Shown in pieces: positions 62,706 to 64,000 of a stretch of 64,000 nucleotides of DNA. Location: assembly GCA_904066235.2 (NCBI GenBank), contig CAJFCV020000006.1:1-64000 (forward strand), given 5' to 3'. Within the stretch, counting starts at the first letter, position 1. Every line of letters starts with the position of its first letter. This DNA comes from Bursaphelenchus xylophilus. Taxonomy: Eukaryota > Nematoda > Chromadorea > Rhabditida > Aphelenchoididae. Both the position numbers and the translations under genes were made by a program. The notes beneath the pieces were generated by a model. It was given only the letters and a program-made list of their open reading frames with translations. It searched no databases and was not told the origin of the DNA.

Positions 62706-64000
62706 AATTCAGTGAATATAAGCGTACTGTAAATTCTTACGACGATTTTAGTTTTTTTTTCGCCTGTCCGGCGCCTATCTGCCGGTAAAGACCGAAATCG
62801 CCAGACCGAGCTTGGAAATTAAAAAACAGTGGGTAGGAAATTGGATAACACTACATTAGAAACATACTACAAAAAGAATTCAGTGAATATAAGCGTACTG
62901 TAAATTCTTACGACGATTTTAGTTTTTTTCGCCTGTCCGGCGCCTATCTGCCGGTAAAGACCGAAATCGCCAGAGCGAGCTTGGAAATTAAAAAACAGTG
63001 GGTAGGAAATTGGATAACACGACATTAGAAACATACTACAAAAAGAATTCAGTGAATATAAGCGTACTGTAAATTATTACGACGATTTTAGTTTTTTTTC
63101 GCCTGTCCGGCGCCTATCTGCCGGTAAAGACCGAAATCGCCAGACCGAGCTTGGAAATTAAAAAACAGTGGGTAGGAAATTGGATAACACTACATTAGAA
63201 ACATACTACAAAAAGAATTCAGTGAATATAAGCGTACTGTAAATTCTTACGACGATTTTAGTTTTTTTTCGCCTGTCCGGCACCTATCTGCCGGTAAAGA
63301 CCGAAATCGCCAGAGCGAGCTTGGAAATTAAAAAACAGTGGGTAGGAAATTGGATAACACGACATTAGAAACATACTACAAAAAGAATTCAGTGAATATA
63401 AGCGTACTGTAAATTCTTACGACGATTTTAGTTTTTTTCGCCTGTCCGGCGCCTATCTGCCGGTAAAGACCGAAATCGCCAGACCGAGCTTGGAAATTAA
63501 AAAACAGTGGGTAGGAAATTGGATAACACGACATTAGAAACACACTACAAAAAGAATTCAGTGAATATAAGCGTACTGTAAATTCTTACGACGATTTTAG
63601 TTTTTTTCGCCTGTCCGGCGCCTATCTGCCGGTAAAGACCGAAATCGCCAGACCGAGCTTGGAAATTAAAAAACAGTGGGTAGGAAATTGGATAACACGA
63701 CATTAGAAACATACTACAAAAAGAATTCAGTGAATATAAGCGTACTGTAAATTCTTACGACGATTTTAGTTTTTTTTCGCCTGTCCGGCGCCTATCTGCC
63801 GGTAAAGGCCGAAATCACCAGACCGAGCTTGGAAATTAAAAAACGGTGGGTAGGAAATTGGATAACACTACATTAGAAACATAATAAAAAAAGAATTCAG
63901 TGAATATAAGCGTACTGTAAATTCTTACGACGATTTTAGTTTTTTTCGCCTGTCCGGCGCCTATCTGCCGGTAAAGACCGAAATCGCCAGACCGAGCTTG

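Larger units (their letters stand above)
38312..64000 (-). repeat. ~170-bp satellite array, right block (about 151 monomers, - orientation)
   Basis: Same family as the left block, reverse-complemented, running to the window edge. The same variant sites occur: CACTACATT or CACGACATT, CCAGACCGAG or CCAGAGCGAG, GGCGCC or GGCACC, and the type with CATAATAAAAAAAG, AAGGCCGAAATCACC and ACGGTGGG. Extra variants occur only here, including GAGCATGG, AAACACACTAC and GTATTGTAAA. Small indels are more common than on the left: short monomers with CATATACAAAAAG near 40855, 41172 and 41680, and a ~19-bp deletion near 41030. Higher-order repeats are marked. No gene seen. Confidence 0.98.

Overview
The window looks like a nematode chromosome end, or a junction between two ends. 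An internal tract of six perfect GCCTAA hexamers at 38101-38136 is the complement of TTAGGC, the telomere repeat typical of nematodes. The genes have very short introns (36-71 nt) ending in TTTTTAG or TTTCAG, which also fits nematodes. I cannot name the species. Apart from three copies of one gene, the window is repetitive DNA.

Layout. (1) 1-18345: about 107 head-to-tail monomers of a ~170-bp satellite, called + orientation here. (2) 18346-18815: 470 Ns, a scaffold gap. (3) 18816-38100: three head-to-tail copies of one element. Copy 1 lacks its first 22 bases in the gap, copy 2 is complete at 6737 bp, and copy 3 is a 5833-bp short form. (4) 38101-38136: the telomere-type tract, abutting the 3' end of copy 3. 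(5) 38137-38311: one + monomer of the same satellite, followed by a fold-back at about 38312. (6) 38312-64000: about 151 monomers in the opposite orientation, with clear higher-order repeats.

Each element carries one multi-exon gene. Joining the exons at consensus splice sites gives a reading frame of 1304 codons that is in frame at every junction. The predicted protein has a Helitron-type linker region, a full Pif1-family helicase, and two ubiquitin-specific-protease (USP, C19-like) modules in tandem. The second USP module looks degenerate in its His box and its zinc ligands. The element's 3' part holds two minisatellites: a GC-rich ~180-bp repeat (4, 4 and 2 units in copies 1, 2 and 3) and an AT-rich ~136-bp repeat (10, 10 and 6 units). 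A hairpin-rich terminus ending in TATATAA follows. I see no HUH replication initiator, reverse transcriptase or transposase in the element.

Interpretation. A helicase-coding element repeated in tandem at a telomere, with long and short forms that differ in minisatellite number, is strikingly like the yeast Y' elements, though the sequence points to a Helitron-like origin. The C-rich telomere strand reads 5'->3' toward the right, so the chromosome it once capped lies to the right. The elements therefore sit distally with their 3' ends facing the chromosome, the geometry of telomeric elements such as HeT-A. The 3' end of each copy supplies a TATA-like box just upstream of the next copy. The coding parts of the three copies are almost identical, so amplification was recent or the copies are being homogenised.
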